From Liolophura sinensis (lineage: Eukaryota > Mollusca > Polyplacophora > Chitonida > Chitonidae): a stretch of DNA of 64,000 bases. The translations under genes and the position numbers were made by a program. Positions 35,308-47,831 of the stretch are shown piece after piece. Position 1 is the stretch's first letter. Each line of letters opens with the position of its first letter. The DNA is taken from assembly GCF_032854445.1 (NCBI RefSeq), contig NC_088300.1, forward strand, positions 17,145,191-17,209,190, read 5' to 3'. The notes beneath the pieces were generated by a model. That model saw only the letters and a list, made by a program, of their open reading frames with translations, did not search any database and was not told the DNA's origin.

Positions 35308-36710
35308 TTAGGCTCCCCGACAGCAGCAAACCAGTCTCAAGTGTCCCTCACACTGAGAATTATAGGCTCTGCCCCGCATTGTCGCCATCATGTTACAGTC
35401 CGCTGCGCTATCACACTGGCAGTTCATTGACGGGAACATCATTGCCTGGCGCTTAACGCGCCGCCTGGTGACAGAGGGGTTGTAACTCTGGGATGTCGTA
35501 GCGGCCGGTGACTGCGGGTATGACCTAGTACGCTGGACCAAGTCCTGAAATTGTTGAGCATAGCTAGAGGCTGCCTGTCGGCGAGGGTAGGCCACGGGGC
35601 GTTGATAATAGTTCTGTTGTGGTTGAGGTTGTCGAGCGTGGTAGCCCGGGTAGCCACCCACCATCATGTGGTAGGGGATGTCAACATCCATCATGGCGGC
35701 GTGGTAGGGATTGAATCCTTGTTGATAATAGTTGCCTGCTTGTCTTCCATAGGGATAGTATTGGGGACGGTAGCTGGGTCGAGACTGAACTCCTGGGCCA
35801 CAGGGCGCTGCAAAAGATGCTTGGTGTGAATGACAGGGAAATGATCTATTTATTTATTTGATTGGTGTTTTATGTCGTACTCAAGAATGTTTCACTTCTG
35901 CGACGGCGTCCAGCATTATGGTGGAAGCAAACCGGGAAGAGCCCAGGGAAAACCCACGCCCAGAGGAAAGATTGGCGCCCTGCTTTTAAGATATGTATGT
36001 AGTCTTGATCAATTGGTTATTTTCCAGAGTTTTGCTGAGGTTAAAGTTCCCGATGGAGACAACTAAAAATCTGATGAGTTTGACATGTTATATCTTGTCA
36101 ACGGTCGGAGAGACACAGCATTAAATGTTGGTAATGACAAGCGTTTATTCTGCTAGTGGTCTAAACATCCTCGAGGTCTGGCCCCTCTGCACTGTCTTAA
36201 TGATATTGTATGTTAAACATAATGACAGCACAGCATTTTGAGTAATTCTAGACCAGTAACATCCAATAAAAGTGCCATTAACATCACAACATTAACAATT
36301 GTTGGGTTGAACAGGGTTTCTGGTTAGATATATAGGGGCTCCAAGGTGTATACAATCACACATACCTCTCTGAGGAATTCTTAACTGGGAAAAGGAACAG
36401 GATATTTGATATATGCAAAGTAGAGCGTAATACTCCATTACCAAAGTTCACGGCAACATCGAAATGGCAGAGTAAACCAAGCTGCATGTGATCTATGAAC
36501 AGGAATAATAATGAAAAAAGCGAACTAATGTATATAGTATTTAAAAACCAGCTTGAGTATAAAATAACAATACATTATTACTATGACGTATTTACCTTCA
36601 GACGCTCCATAATAAGAATGAAACCCTCGACTCCGGGAGAGCTGTGCCGAGGTAATCCGCCAGATGAGAAGCAGACCGAAGGCCGCCAACGGAAAGCCTC
36701 TAACCCCCAT
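35308..36710 (-). CDS. Gene C: secreted Tyr/Gln/Pro-rich protein with C-terminal seven-cysteine CCC module
   Basis: The predicted CDS joins 36596-36710 and 35308-35807, giving 204 residues, the shortest of the four paralogs. Residues 1-22 are a signal peptide (ends TSA before Q). The intron is phase 1, with donor GAAG|GTAAAT and acceptor catcttttgcag. Exon 2 starts A-P-C-G (39-42). It contains FNPYHAAMMDVDIP (70-83), almost the same motif as gene A, then a Gln/Tyr/Arg-rich region, a strong furin-type site RVKR (155-158) followed by QA, and the module C-x-C-x5-C-x14-C-x7-CCC-RGA (168-204). Cleavage would free a basic ~46-residue cysteine-rich peptide. The start codon lies at the very edge of a 57-bp minisatellite whose units carry the same cag-at-ATG string. 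Function unknown; a secreted propeptide is the simplest reading. Confidence 0.83.
35843..35965 (-). repeat. SINE fragment in gene C intron
   Basis: Same strand as the gene. On the plus strand it reads 'atttatttgattggtgtttt', 'gtcgtactcaagaatgtttc' and 'ccagcattatggtggaagc', with the start of the central domain. It lies just upstream of the exon 2 acceptor, inside 35808-36595. Confidence 0.8.
36596..36710 (-). CDS. Gene C coding exon 1 (signal-peptide exon)
   Basis: 38 codons plus one base, ending ...GASE before the phase-1 donor, close to the gene D exon end (...SGSE). The start is fixed by the signal peptide and by an acceptor-like 'ctactttctctatcag' ending two bases upstream of the ATG. 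The large open frame spanning the minisatellite enters this exon in a different frame. Confidence 0.8.
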
Positions 36711-39450
36711 ATCTGATAGAGAAAGTAGGAATAGTCAATGACAGAAACACAAAGGATAGCTCCACATATCTGACAGAAAGAGTAGGAATTGTCAATGAAA
36801 GAAACACGAAGGATAGCTCCATATATCTGACAGAGAGAGTAGGAATTGTCAATGAAAGAAACACGAAGGATAGCTCCACATATCTGACAGAGAGAGTATG
36901 AATTGTCAATGACAGAAACACAAAGGATAGCTCCATATATCTGACAGAGAGAGTATGAATTGTCAATGAAAGAAACACGAAGGATAGCTCCACATATCTG
37001 ACAGAAGGAGTAGGAATTGTCAATTAAAGAAAGACAAAGGATAGCTCCACATATCTGACAGAGAGAGTATGAATTGTCAATTAAAGAAAGACAAAGGATA
37101 GCTCCACATATCTGACAGAGAGAGTATGAATTGTCAATGACAGAAATACAAAGGATAGCTCCACATATCTGACAGAAAGAGTAGGAATTGTCAATTAAAG
37201 AAAGACAAAGGATAGCTCCACATATCTGACAGAGAGAGTATGAATTGTCAATGACAGAAATACAAAGGATAGCTCCACATATCTGACAGAAAGAGTAGGA
37301 ATTGTCAATGAAAGAAACACGAAGGATAGCTCCACATATCTGACAGAAGGAGTATGAATTGTCAATGACAGAAACACGAAGGATAGCTCCACATATCTGA
37401 CAGAAAGAGTAGGAATTGTCAATGAAAGAAACACGAAGGATAGCTCCACATATCTGACAGAAGGAGTATGAATTGTCAATGAAAGAAAGACGAAGGATAG
37501 CTCCATATATCTGACAGAAAGAGTAGGAATTGTCAATTAAAGAAAGACAAAGGATAGCTCCACATATCTGACAAAAAGAATAAGAATTGTCGATAACAGA
37601 AACACAAAGGATAGCTCCACATATCTGACAGAAAGAGTAGGAATTGTCAATGAAAGAAACACAAAGGATAGCTCCATATATCTGACAGAGAGAGTATGAA
37701 TTGTCAATGACAGAAACACAAAGGATAGCTCCACATATCTGACAGAAAGAGTAGGAATTGTCAATGAAAGAAACACGAAGGATAGCTCCACATATCTGAC
37801 AGAAGGAGTAGGAATTGTCAATTAAAGAAAGACAAAGGATAGCTCCACATATCTGACAGAGAGAGTATGAATTGTCAATTAAAGAAAGACAAAGGATAGC
37901 TCCACATATCTGACAGAGAGAGTATGAATTGTCAGTGAAAGAAACACGAAGGATAGCTCCACATATCTGACAAAAAGAATAAGAATTGTCGATAACAGAA
38001 ACACGAAGGATAGCTCCACATATCTGACAGAAAGAGTAGGAATTGTCAATGAAAGAAACACGAAGGATAGCTCCACATATCTGACAGAAAGAGTAGGAAT
38101 TGTCAATTAAAGAAAGACAAAGGATAGCTCCACATATCTGACAAAAAGAATAAGAATTGTCGATAACAGAAACACGAAGGATAGCTCCACATATCTGACA
38201 GAAAGAGTAGGAATTGTCAATGAAAGAAACACAAAGGATAGCTCCACATATCTGACAGAAAGAGTAGGAATTGTCAATTAAAGAAAGACAAAGGATAGCT
38301 CCACATATCTGACAAAAAGAGTAGGAATTGTCAATTAAAGAAAGACAAAGGATAGCTCCACATATCTGACAAAAAGAATAAGAATTGTCGATAACAGAAA
38401 CACGAAGGATAGCTCCACATATCTGACAGAAAGAGTAGGAATTGTCAATTAAAGAAAGACAAAGGATAGCTCCACATATCTGACAAAAAGAATAAGAATT
38501 GTCGATAACAGAAACACGAAGGATAGCTCCACATATCTGACAGAAAGAGTAGGAATTGTCAATGAAAGAAAGACAAAGGATAGCTCCACATATCTGACAG
38601 AGAGAGTATGAATTGTCAATGACAGAAACACAAAGGATAGCTCCACATATCTGACAGAAAGAGTAGGAATTGTCAATGAAAGAAAGACAAAGAATAGCTC
38701 CATATATCTGACAGAAGGAGTATGAATTGTCAATGACAGAAATACAAAGGATAGCTCCACATATCTGAAAAAGAGAGTAGGAATTGTCAATGACAGAAAC
38801 ACAAAGGATAGCTCCACATATCTGACAGAAAGAGTAGGAATTGTCAATGAAAGAAAGACAAAGAATAGCTCCATATATCTGACAAAAAGAGTATGAATTG
38901 TCAATGACAGAAATACAAAGGATAGCTCCACATATCTGAAAAAGAGAGTAGGAATTGTCAATGACAGAAACACCAAGTATAGCTCCACATATCTGACAAA
39001 AGAATAAGAATTGTCGATAACAGAAACCCAAAAGATAGCTCCACATATCTGACAGAGAGAGTAGGAATTGTCAATGAAAGAAACACTAAGAATGGCGCCA
39101 CATATTTGAAAGAGAGAGTAGGAATTGTCAATGACAGAAACACCAAGTATAGCTCCACATATCTGACAGAAAGAATAGGAGTTGTCGATAACAGAAGCAC
39201 AAATGGTTGCTCCACATATCTGACAGAGAGAGTAGGACTAGTCAATGACAGAAACACAGAGTATAGCTCCACATACCTGACAGAGAGACTAGGAATAATC
39301 AGTCAGTGACAAAAACATAAAGTTTAGCTCCACATATCTGATGGAGAGAGAAATATTTGCCAGTCACAAAAACATCAAGCATAGCTCCACATATCTGGCG
39401 GAGAGACTAGGAAATAGCCAGTAACAAAGTATAGCCCCCATATATGTTGG
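36711..39450 (-). repeat. 57-bp minisatellite A, about 47 units, adjoining the gene C start
   Basis: The unit on the minus strand is: attgacaattcctactcttt + ctgtcagatatgtggagcta + tccttcgtgtttctttc. Units differ by point changes that fall into a few subtypes (for example gtcgataacag, gtcaattaaag and gtcaatgacag variants). Divergence rises at the distal edge (39250-39450). Each unit has a pyrimidine tract plus CAG followed by atATG. The array ends at the ATG of gene C, where the last copy reads ctactttctctatcag-atATG. One frame stays open for 821 codons because the unit is a multiple of three; it is not a plausible gene. Confidence 0.95.
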
Positions 39451-41324
39451 AGAGAGAAAGATAAGGATAAGTAAAGGAATTTTAAAGTGACGTGGTCGAC
39501 CAAAATGTGGATTTTTAAACAAGTTCTGATTGTGATGTCTTAACGAAGTTTTAAACTCAATCGATATTGCTCCATCTAAGTATTATACCGAAGATATACA
39601 TATTGTACCAAAACTGGCATGCTATAAACAGAGGAAGCTTGGCTAAAAATGCTAACTATAACAGAGTTTTAAGGCCGAACGCAGTTATCCACGACGTAAT
39701 GTGCAAAAAATACCTAATTTTGGGGTGACCGAGTCGCTTTAAATAAAGTGTTCAATGGTATTTATCCTGGTGATTACCTCATTGTTACGTTTTCTTTCGT
39801 TTTAAACATAATGTCGAACTTAGCTGTCATGGATAGCTGTGCCGATATTTGTTCTGGGTCACCGTTGGCTTGTGTGAATAGCAATAAAAAAAACTTTTCC
39901 CGTCGACAAACTCAAAGTCGCTGTCAGAAACAGTATTCTATTATTGAAACACGATTTTTTCTACCATCATTAGAAAACTGCAATGAGCTACTTTTATTTC
40001 GCGAAAACAGATTGTGTCAAAATTAGTTTGGTCCTTCAGGGACAACCGAGCACTTTGTGGACACATAACATGCATTTTTGAAAATATTTCAAATTTAATA
40101 TCATCAAGTAGTAAAATGCATTAAATTAGCATAATTAAGGATCTAACAGATTACTGATTTACAAACCGGTTTACAAGCTTACAAAGGTTAATAATGTAGA
40201 TTACGAACAGGAAATATGTTTATATGACATAAAGGCATTCTGGAATTAAAGAACTTGTTTCAAAGGTTATCGACAAAATGCAATATGGCGTATAAGCCGC
40301 GCGACTTACAGCCCCAAGCTATAAATCTTTAGACGAGTGGCAATAACATGTGTAGCTATCAATATTCTTTCTGGATTTAATTCTTGCCAAAGTATAAACT
40401 TTCGTTGAATCTTAATAATGAATAATGAAATTAATTCGAACAACTACCATAGGGATTCTAGTCTGAATGACACGAATGACTAATTAGTATTTCTTTACAG
40501 CTTCGTATTAAAAAAAAAACTGGACTGACCTGCTTGGCAGATGAGATATACGCCAGATATTACACAAAACCCAAGAGAGTTGTAAATCGGTGGACATTAC
40601 TTGTCCTAGCTAGAAATGCGTCCAGCAGAAAGTTACATACATATACCTGGGTATTGTGTCCAAGAGTGTTTATCCCGTTAACACTAGAACGAGAAGCAAC
40701 GTCCAGCGTGGCGTAAGTCACTGTCACCTCTAATGGATATTTGCAATAGAAACTATTTATACCAGATTAGCTTACATGCTTCTCTAAACTCGTGGAGTTT
40801 TAAATGACTGGATAATAATAGACTTTTTCGTGAGGCTAGACACTTGAAGAAAGAAGTTTATACTGCTCAGAAAAAGTAGGAAATCTGGTTAACATGAGTG
40901 GAATGACGTGCCCTCAGACAGACAAACGCATAACTGGGAGACAAAACTCTGCCTTATTCCTCCTCAACACAGTACACCTTCTTATCATAATAGTGATGTA
41001 GAATACTAAATGCTATATCATATTCATCAATAACATAACCATGTCGCAGTCTGTTATCTCATTTGATGCCTAATGCTCTCAGATCAAGACGTTTTTATCT
41101 GTCAAGTTTATAGGTCAAGTTAGCTCGCTATAGCAGAGTATGGTTAGATGATGATAAAGATCAGTCGGTTATACAGTTGCAGTTAGACAAAAATATACAC
41201 AAATGAACACACATTTCATTGGAGTTTTACCGTGGTGGCAGAAACCGGGGATAGCCCAAGTGAAACCCTCGAGAATCTGCGACCCTGGAGGAAGCCATGG
41301 GCGACCGTAATGGTGATATGTGAG
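39451..41324. other. Upstream of the minisatellite; no gene seen
   Basis: AT-rich, with short frames only (for example 39748-40026 plus and 40534-40716 plus, no recognised domain). It may hold the 5'UTR exon and promoter of gene C, unassignable by eye. Confidence 0.35.
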
Positions 41325-43978
41325 TGAAGTTAGACTGCGGTTCGCAGTTAACAGTTAGCTATTCAACGGGGACCAGTCCTTATTTCTAAAAATTATATAT
41401 TCGGCTATATCTCCATTAATACTGCACCTACAGACATCATACTTAGTACATTAATGACACTTACTCAGGGCTATTACGTCATGCCAAAAATTCCTGATTT
41501 TCACTCCAGTGGGCGCTTCTGTGAACAGCAGTCTGAATAGCAGTCTGGCCCATATCTCCATAATTACTACACCTACAGACATCATATTTGGTACAATAAT
41601 GGTATTTAATGCGGGATATCACGTCATACCAGTGATTTCCGATTCTGACACCAAGGGGCGCTTCTGTGAATAGCAGTCTGAATAGCAGTCTGGCCAATAT
41701 CTCCATAAGTGCTGCACCTACAGGCATCATATTTGGTACAATAGTGACACTTGATGCAGGCTTTGCCAATGACGTCATGCCAATGATTCCCGATTCTGAC
41801 ACAAGGCGGCGCTTCTGTAAATAATAGTCTGATTAGCAGTCTGGCCCAAATTTCCATAAATGCTGCAACTACATACATCATTTTTGATACAATAATGACA
41901 CTTAATGCGGCCTATCAAGCGATGTATGAAATTCCCGATTCTGACTCCAGGGGGCGCTTCTGGGAATAGCAGTCTGAATAGCAGTCTGGCTCATATCTTC
42001 ATTAATACTGCACCTACAGACATCATACTTCGTAACATTTTTTTTTTATATAAATTGATAAAGTAGTGGTTTGTCCCTTATGAATTGATTGAAAATCTGA
42101 AACCAGTAAACGATTTTGTTAAAAAGTTTGCTTAACAATTTAGTGCGATTTTAGATGGCATCGTGCGTTCAAAGGTTTGACGCCGTTTTGTTGGGCTTGT
42201 AAAGAGGTCTTCATGGATCAAGCATGAGATCTCTTTGTTTACTGATAAAACTGATAACTCCTGTTAAGAGGAAAATAATAGTTGTGTAAGCAATACAGCC
42301 CGATGTCACCTTACGACATACTGGTAAAGGCGTTGAAACCATTTAAAGCTTAGTAAATGGTTGGATTAAAACTCCAGTTTGACGTCATCTGACGTCATTA
42401 GTAACCGCTAATTTGACGCCATTGGTGTCGGATGTCAAGATTCTTGGTGCCAATTTTTAACCTTGGAAAGTTGTGTTTAATTATCAAATTTGAACAATGT
42501 GTATCAGTAGCACTTAATATGAGAGATTTGTATTGACCATATGGGAATTTTAACTACTTTTTTAAGCTGGTTAAGCCTTTAAAACCAGTAAATAGTTCTG
42601 TTAACAGTCTCGTTAAAAACGCAAGTCTGGCGTTAGCAGACATTCGACGTCAAAGCATTTTCCGCCCTTTTGTACGGTTTGCAATTTGGAGTTTTAATAA
42701 CAAGTATGTGTATTGATAGCATTTTTGTTTATATAAATTTGTGTTTTCCTGACAAAGTAGTGGTTTGTCCCTTTTGGATTGGTTGATAATCTGAAACCAG
42801 TGAACAATTTTGTAAACAATTTAAATTCGGTTAACAATTGATTTCAGATGGCATCGGACGTTAAAACGTTAGACACCGTTTTGTAAGGCTGGAAAAGACG
42901 TGTTTATGTATTAAGGATATCCCAACGTTTATTGGTCAAGGCGATAACTGCGGTTTAATTTTTTTTGTGGGAAATAAATAGCTTGTAGACCTTGTAAAGT
43001 GATGTTTGTGTATGAAGTCTGAGTTGAGAATACTGACGCCTAACCAAATATATACTATTTTATCTGTAACACTGGTCATAATAAAAAAAAATACTTTCTG
43101 TAAGACAATAATGACTTGTAGGGCTTCTCAAGTTGTGTTCGTGTCTTGAGAGTTCGGTTAACATTTCGGTTATTAGTTCATCCGTCATAGCCAGTAATCC
43201 GTTGAGTTTACTCCTTGGTCAACATTTTAGAGTGACGTCACCTAAAGTCGGACGTTATAGATTTCTCAAGCAATTTTGTTAGATTGGCAAAGTGGTGTTG
43301 GAGAACCACTTAGAACCTGTGTGTATCTATCTGTAACACATTGTTCAATTAAAATACATTTTCTATAAAAATAAACAATTATAGATATGATTCCCGCAAT
43401 AGTTGCCATTAATGTACCAAGTATGCTGTCTGTAGGTGCAGTATTTATGGAGATATAGGCCAGATTGCTATTCAGACTGCTATTCACAGAAGCGCCTCTG
43501 GTGTCAGAATCGGCAACCATTGGCATGACGTGATACCCGCAATTAGTGTTAATAAGGTACCAAGTATTTACGTCTGTAGGTGCGGTATTTATGAAGATAT
43601 GGGCCAGAATACTAATCAGACTGCTATTCACAGAAGCGCCCCTTGGTGCCAAAATCAGGAATTTTTGGCATGACGTGATATTCTGCATGAAGTATGATGT
43701 CTGTAGGCGCAGTTTTCTGGAGATATGGGTCAGACTGTTGTTCAGACTGATATTCACAGAAATGCCCACTGGTGTCAGAATTGGGAATCATTTAGCATGA
43801 CGTGATAAACCGCATCAGATGTCATTATTGTACCGATTATGATGTCTGTAATCGCAGTATTTATGGAGATATGGGCCAGACTGCTCTTCACAGAAGCGCC
43901 CCCTGGTGTCGTAATCAGGAATCATGTGCATGACGTCATAGCCCGCATTAAGTGTCATTAATGCACCAAATATGATCC
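41325..43978. mobile_element. Element with inverted arrays of a ~146-bp repeat
   Basis: The left array (41390-42028, about 4 units) reads 'gcacctacagacatcatatt', 'ggtacaataatgacacttaa', 'ctgacaccaggggcgcttct' and 'gcagtctgaatagcagtctg', with 146-150-base spacing. The right array (43385-43975) is the reverse complement. Between them (42030-43380) two ~700-base halves share 'aaagtagtggtttgtccctt' and 'aatctgaaaccagt'. The left border (41325-41400, 'gttagctattcaacgggg') recurs at 44590-44660. The arrangement suggests a non-autonomous DNA transposon with terminal inverted satellites. No transposase is visible. Confidence 0.6.
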
Positions 43979-44454
43979 TTGAAGCTGTACTCTCTACACG
44001 AGATCAAATTTCTGGGACTGGGCGGTTATCAGCACGGGTACAGATGTTTTCACTTGAATTCCATGAAAGAGACAGAAATTCCTCAAAACGTATTTTTTCA
44101 CGGTGATTACAGTAGACTTAATGAATTATGTTATGAAACTGTCATGGCGAGAATATTGTTAATGAAACACGTCAGGTAAAACAGAATACAAACAGATGTC
44201 ACATGACAGACACTTTTTTATGTCCGCACTGAGCGAAGGTTCGGCATTTCACCCTGTGAATTAAAATATGTTATTGGTTCTGAATCAAGAACGACGTTAA
44301 CAAGAAAAAGCACGAAATAGACGTTGAACAACCGAGTGAAACAAAACAGGGATAAATGGGAAACAGGTTGATGTTAAATGTGGTTCATACGACCATTTCA
44401 TCTAATCAGCATTCAAATGTCTGAAGGTTTACGGGGACTCCGTTTCTGATGAGC
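43979..44454. other. Intergenic, no gene seen
   Basis: One 66-codon plus-strand frame (43979-44179) without a recognised motif. Confidence 0.35.
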
Positions 44455-44690
44455 TATGACTTTCTCTCAGATCGTACGTGGGAATGTCTGTCAGCAACCT
44501 ATGGATTGTCGTGGGTTTCCCTCGGGCTGTGTTCGCTTTCATTCCACCATAATGCTATCTGCCGTCGTGAAGGCGCATTAAGCGCATTAAGCTAGTCTGC
44601 GATTCGCAGCGGTTAGCTATTCAACGGGAACAAGTCATTATTTCTTTATGTCATATACTGGGCTATCGTAAAAACACCAATCAAATCAAA
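44455..44690 (+). repeat. SINE copy interrupted by an element terminus
   Basis: The SINE central domain (44465-44570, with 'ggattgtcgtgggtttccct' and 'caccataatgctatctgccg') breaks off at tcgtga. It resumes at about 44668 with 'cgtaaaaacaccaatcaaat'. The ~95 inserted bases match the left border of the 41325-43978 element (ttcgcagcggttagctattc, cgggctatc-type end). Confidence 0.75.
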
Positions 44691-45231
44691 CAGTATAAAG
44701 GTTTTCACTTCCTGATTTATCACATTGATTCACCAGTAGGCTCAGCACAACACACAGTCGTTCAGACACGCTGAATATAGTGAACAGACGTATATCTGAG
44801 GTTTCAGTGTTTTGACAGAATTTTGCATCTTCCATGATAAAACAATATAATATCATGCCTTCTCGAGAAGCCAATGAACCGCCACGGTATCGTATGGATT
44901 AACCTGTTTTATTCAATTCAAAAAGTGTGTATACTCGATACATGTATTGCTTTTCACGTCTCCTGAAGATAATGAATTCAATTTTGTCGGCATATTGAAA
45001 TGTCAAAAAAGCGACTTCTTAGTTTATGTGGTCTGTGCTTCTCAATAATGGAAACGTCAAATTGGACGTTGGTGTTAATAACTAATTGGTGAGGACGCAT
45101 GAGATTTTTTATGTTATCTTTCAGGTCTTAATTCTAGACCAGTGAAGTCTAATAAATTGCAAATAACATCTCTCCATTTTTCTTACCTAATTATTTTAAG
45201 CCATGGTGGCTGTGGGCGTGGAAATTCACAC

Positions 45232-45265
45232 TTTTTGTTTATTTATTTTGATTGGTGTTTAACGC
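45232..45265 (-). repeat. Short SINE-tail fragment
   Basis: Plus strand reads 'tttattttgattggtgttta' followed by acgcc, the complement of the SINE 3' end only. Confidence 0.5.
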
Positions 45266-45639
45266 CAAATTAAAACCCCACATCGTCATGTCGTCTTTTA
45301 TATTTCATGATTAGAAATCATGAAAGAAATGTAAAATTTCCCCATATTTGCGTGGACTCGTTCTAACTCTATTCGTCACACCTGCATTCTCGCAAAAAGA
45401 AATATGACTACGACATATTTTGTGGGAAATATGAGTTCAGTTCAAAAACATGTCACACTTTTCGAGCCATAAATTGTTAGAGTAAGAGAGCTATTGTGAC
45501 CAATCAAGTGTCAGTCTTAAGTGTTCATGGGACAGCGCATCCATGGTGTGCAAGCGGAGATGTTTGTATGTACGTTGGGTTTTACGTCATACTTAACAAT
45601 GTTTCAGTGATGTGACGACGGGGAAACATTAGGTGTGTA

Positions 45640-45930
45640 TGCCCATCTTGTGCCTTCTTGTGGCAAGGCCAGTCTATACCACCAAAGTGCTGCCGCCACT
45701 GAAGTATCATTCCGAAGACCTCAGACATGACACCCCACCCAGTCACACCATTCACATCATACGGACACCCGGCCAACCATTCACGCTTCTTGCTGTAACC
45801 TCTCAGTGCCGAACGAGGCAGCAGCAAGCACCATTTTTAAAATCTTTGGTATGACACGATCCGGGTTTGATCCCTTTGGTCTCCTGACTTCGCAGTGGAC
45901 CCTCTAACAATTAGGCCACCGAAGCGAAAC
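45640..45930 (-). repeat. Third tRNA-derived SINE family, long copy
   Basis: On the minus strand it begins with a tRNA-like head (cggtggcctaattgttagag as A-box region, gggatcaaacccgg as B box, 45858-45928). A body follows that on the plus strand reads 'tgccgccactgaagtatcat', 'tccgaagacctcagacatga' and 'accccacccagtcac'. A related partial copy lies at 52080-52250. Confidence 0.7.
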
Positions 45931-47831
45931 TCTTTTAATATGAAATGCTGGCTTTTTGAAGGGTCTGATTATAAGACGGCGTGGACATCTTACAAGTACT
46001 TGTAACTTGAACGATGGTGACGATACCTGTTATTTTTTTACGTTTACTCTGGGATTTCCTGTAATTTGAGAGCAAACGTTTTCAGTCCAGGAGCACAATC
46101 AATGGGTGTACATTTGTTTGATTTATACATATTTATGTCGGCCATATATTACCTTATAACGTTCATGGTGGCAAAGTCATTTATCACGTAAAATGGTGGT
46201 GTTTTTCAGGAGCATTTGTACATTAACACTTTGGAGAGCTTTTTATGCCCTTTTCCAAACTGGCCCGTCTAAATAATTACTAGAGCAACGCTTGCGGAAA
46301 TGCTATATAAATCAGATCACAATCATGTCACTGTTTAAGAATGGAATTTGCTTCATGACACACGTGCACATAAAAACTTTTCTATCCTTGCGAATAAGGC
46401 GGCTTTGTGTGTTTAATGTTTTATACTATTATCAAAAATAAACATATGTAGTTAGGCGGAAAAAGAAATGTGGAAAATAATGAATATCTATGACACATTT
46501 TTGCGATCACAATGAATCAATGTACAGGTAGAAATGCTGTTAAAGGAAGAACGGCTTGCAAAGCATAATCGATACTAATTCTTAGATGTCTACCTTTCCA
46601 TGTATAAACCAGCTTTACTCTCATAATAGTTAGGCATGGGAATCTAGAAAGCAGTTTCACAAGATGTTTGAAAACTCGTGTCAACAATATTAAGAGATAA
46701 AATATTTCAGTTCAAATTAATAACTGAAGAAAAATCTTCAACTTCCACCATAACTCCCAAACGGTGTTACGTTAGACGTTTATTAGGCCTTAAAAACTTA
46801 GTCAAATTGATATTCTAAATACACATTTTCAGGATGGATTTACTTATTTATTTATTTATTCAGTTGTTGCTTAGCACTATAATGAAGATGTTGTCGGAGT
46901 GTCCAGTGTAAACCACCGACCTATGACAAGTTATTGACAAACTTTCCCACATGTGACGTATAGCTATATACATACCACATTAATGGAAGTGAATTAAGCG
47001 GTCGTCGACGTACATTATACTACTACATTAAACTGTTCAAAGCCGAGTCAAGATTGCTTAAGACTTAAAATCGGAATTCCTGGTATTGACAGAAATATAA
47101 TGTTGAAAACGTCATTAAAGATCAATCATGGACACACAAACAAATAGGCTTACATGTGCATAGAGTCGTAACATATTCTACAACTTCTCCTGGAACATGA
47201 CGTGTTTGTCGTAGTTACTTTTGCCAGAACATACCGAAGTAGGGGAAGGGATCGCTACATGGCCCAGATGGTTAAAGCCTGGCTCGCTGAAAGTATTAGG
47301 CGTTTGACCAATAGGGTCGCCTGTCGCGAGTTCGGCTGCGTCTTGTCGGCGGTTTCCACCCGTAAACCTAATTGCACTCATGTAAGATGCTTTGAGTACA
47401 GCCTTAAAACCATAATCGCAAGGTTATAAAACTAGGACGTATGTAGTAGGATTCAAATATTGGTATACGGTAAGGTTATTTTGAATGTATACATTTGGCT
47501 ATAGATTTATTCCGTTCTCGATGTCGTAATACTACATTAATGTGCCTTTGGCCTTTGGTTCGTTGCTGATAACATCTAATGCCTTTGGATTTTTTGTAGT
47601 ATATCTGGCCGTTTATCTACACTTTGTGTGAGTCAGATTTTTAAACGCGCTAGAAAACATACACAGAACAACAAAATCATATTGTAGTAACTCTTACACA
47701 AACGTTGGCACCTTTAACAGAACAGAACATGCAATAACAGAACATGGTGATGGCCAGTTGCTATAAATTAAGCAGCTGTGTATAATTTGTCACGAAAATA
47801 GTGGAATAACCAGGTAGATGGCCGAAGGCAA
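45931..47831. other. Intergenic, no gene seen
   Basis: A possible tRNA-like SINE head at about 47258-47345 (tggcccagatggttaaagcc ... gcgagttcggctgcg) is too degenerate to call firmly. Nothing else is recognised. Confidence 0.35.

Noticed and set aside
36581-39046. 821-codon minus-strand open frame of 19-residue repeats
   Set aside because: It follows from a 57-bp repeat (multiple of three) without stops in that frame. It runs out of frame into the signal-peptide exon of gene C, and its first ATG depends on a one-base loss in one unit.
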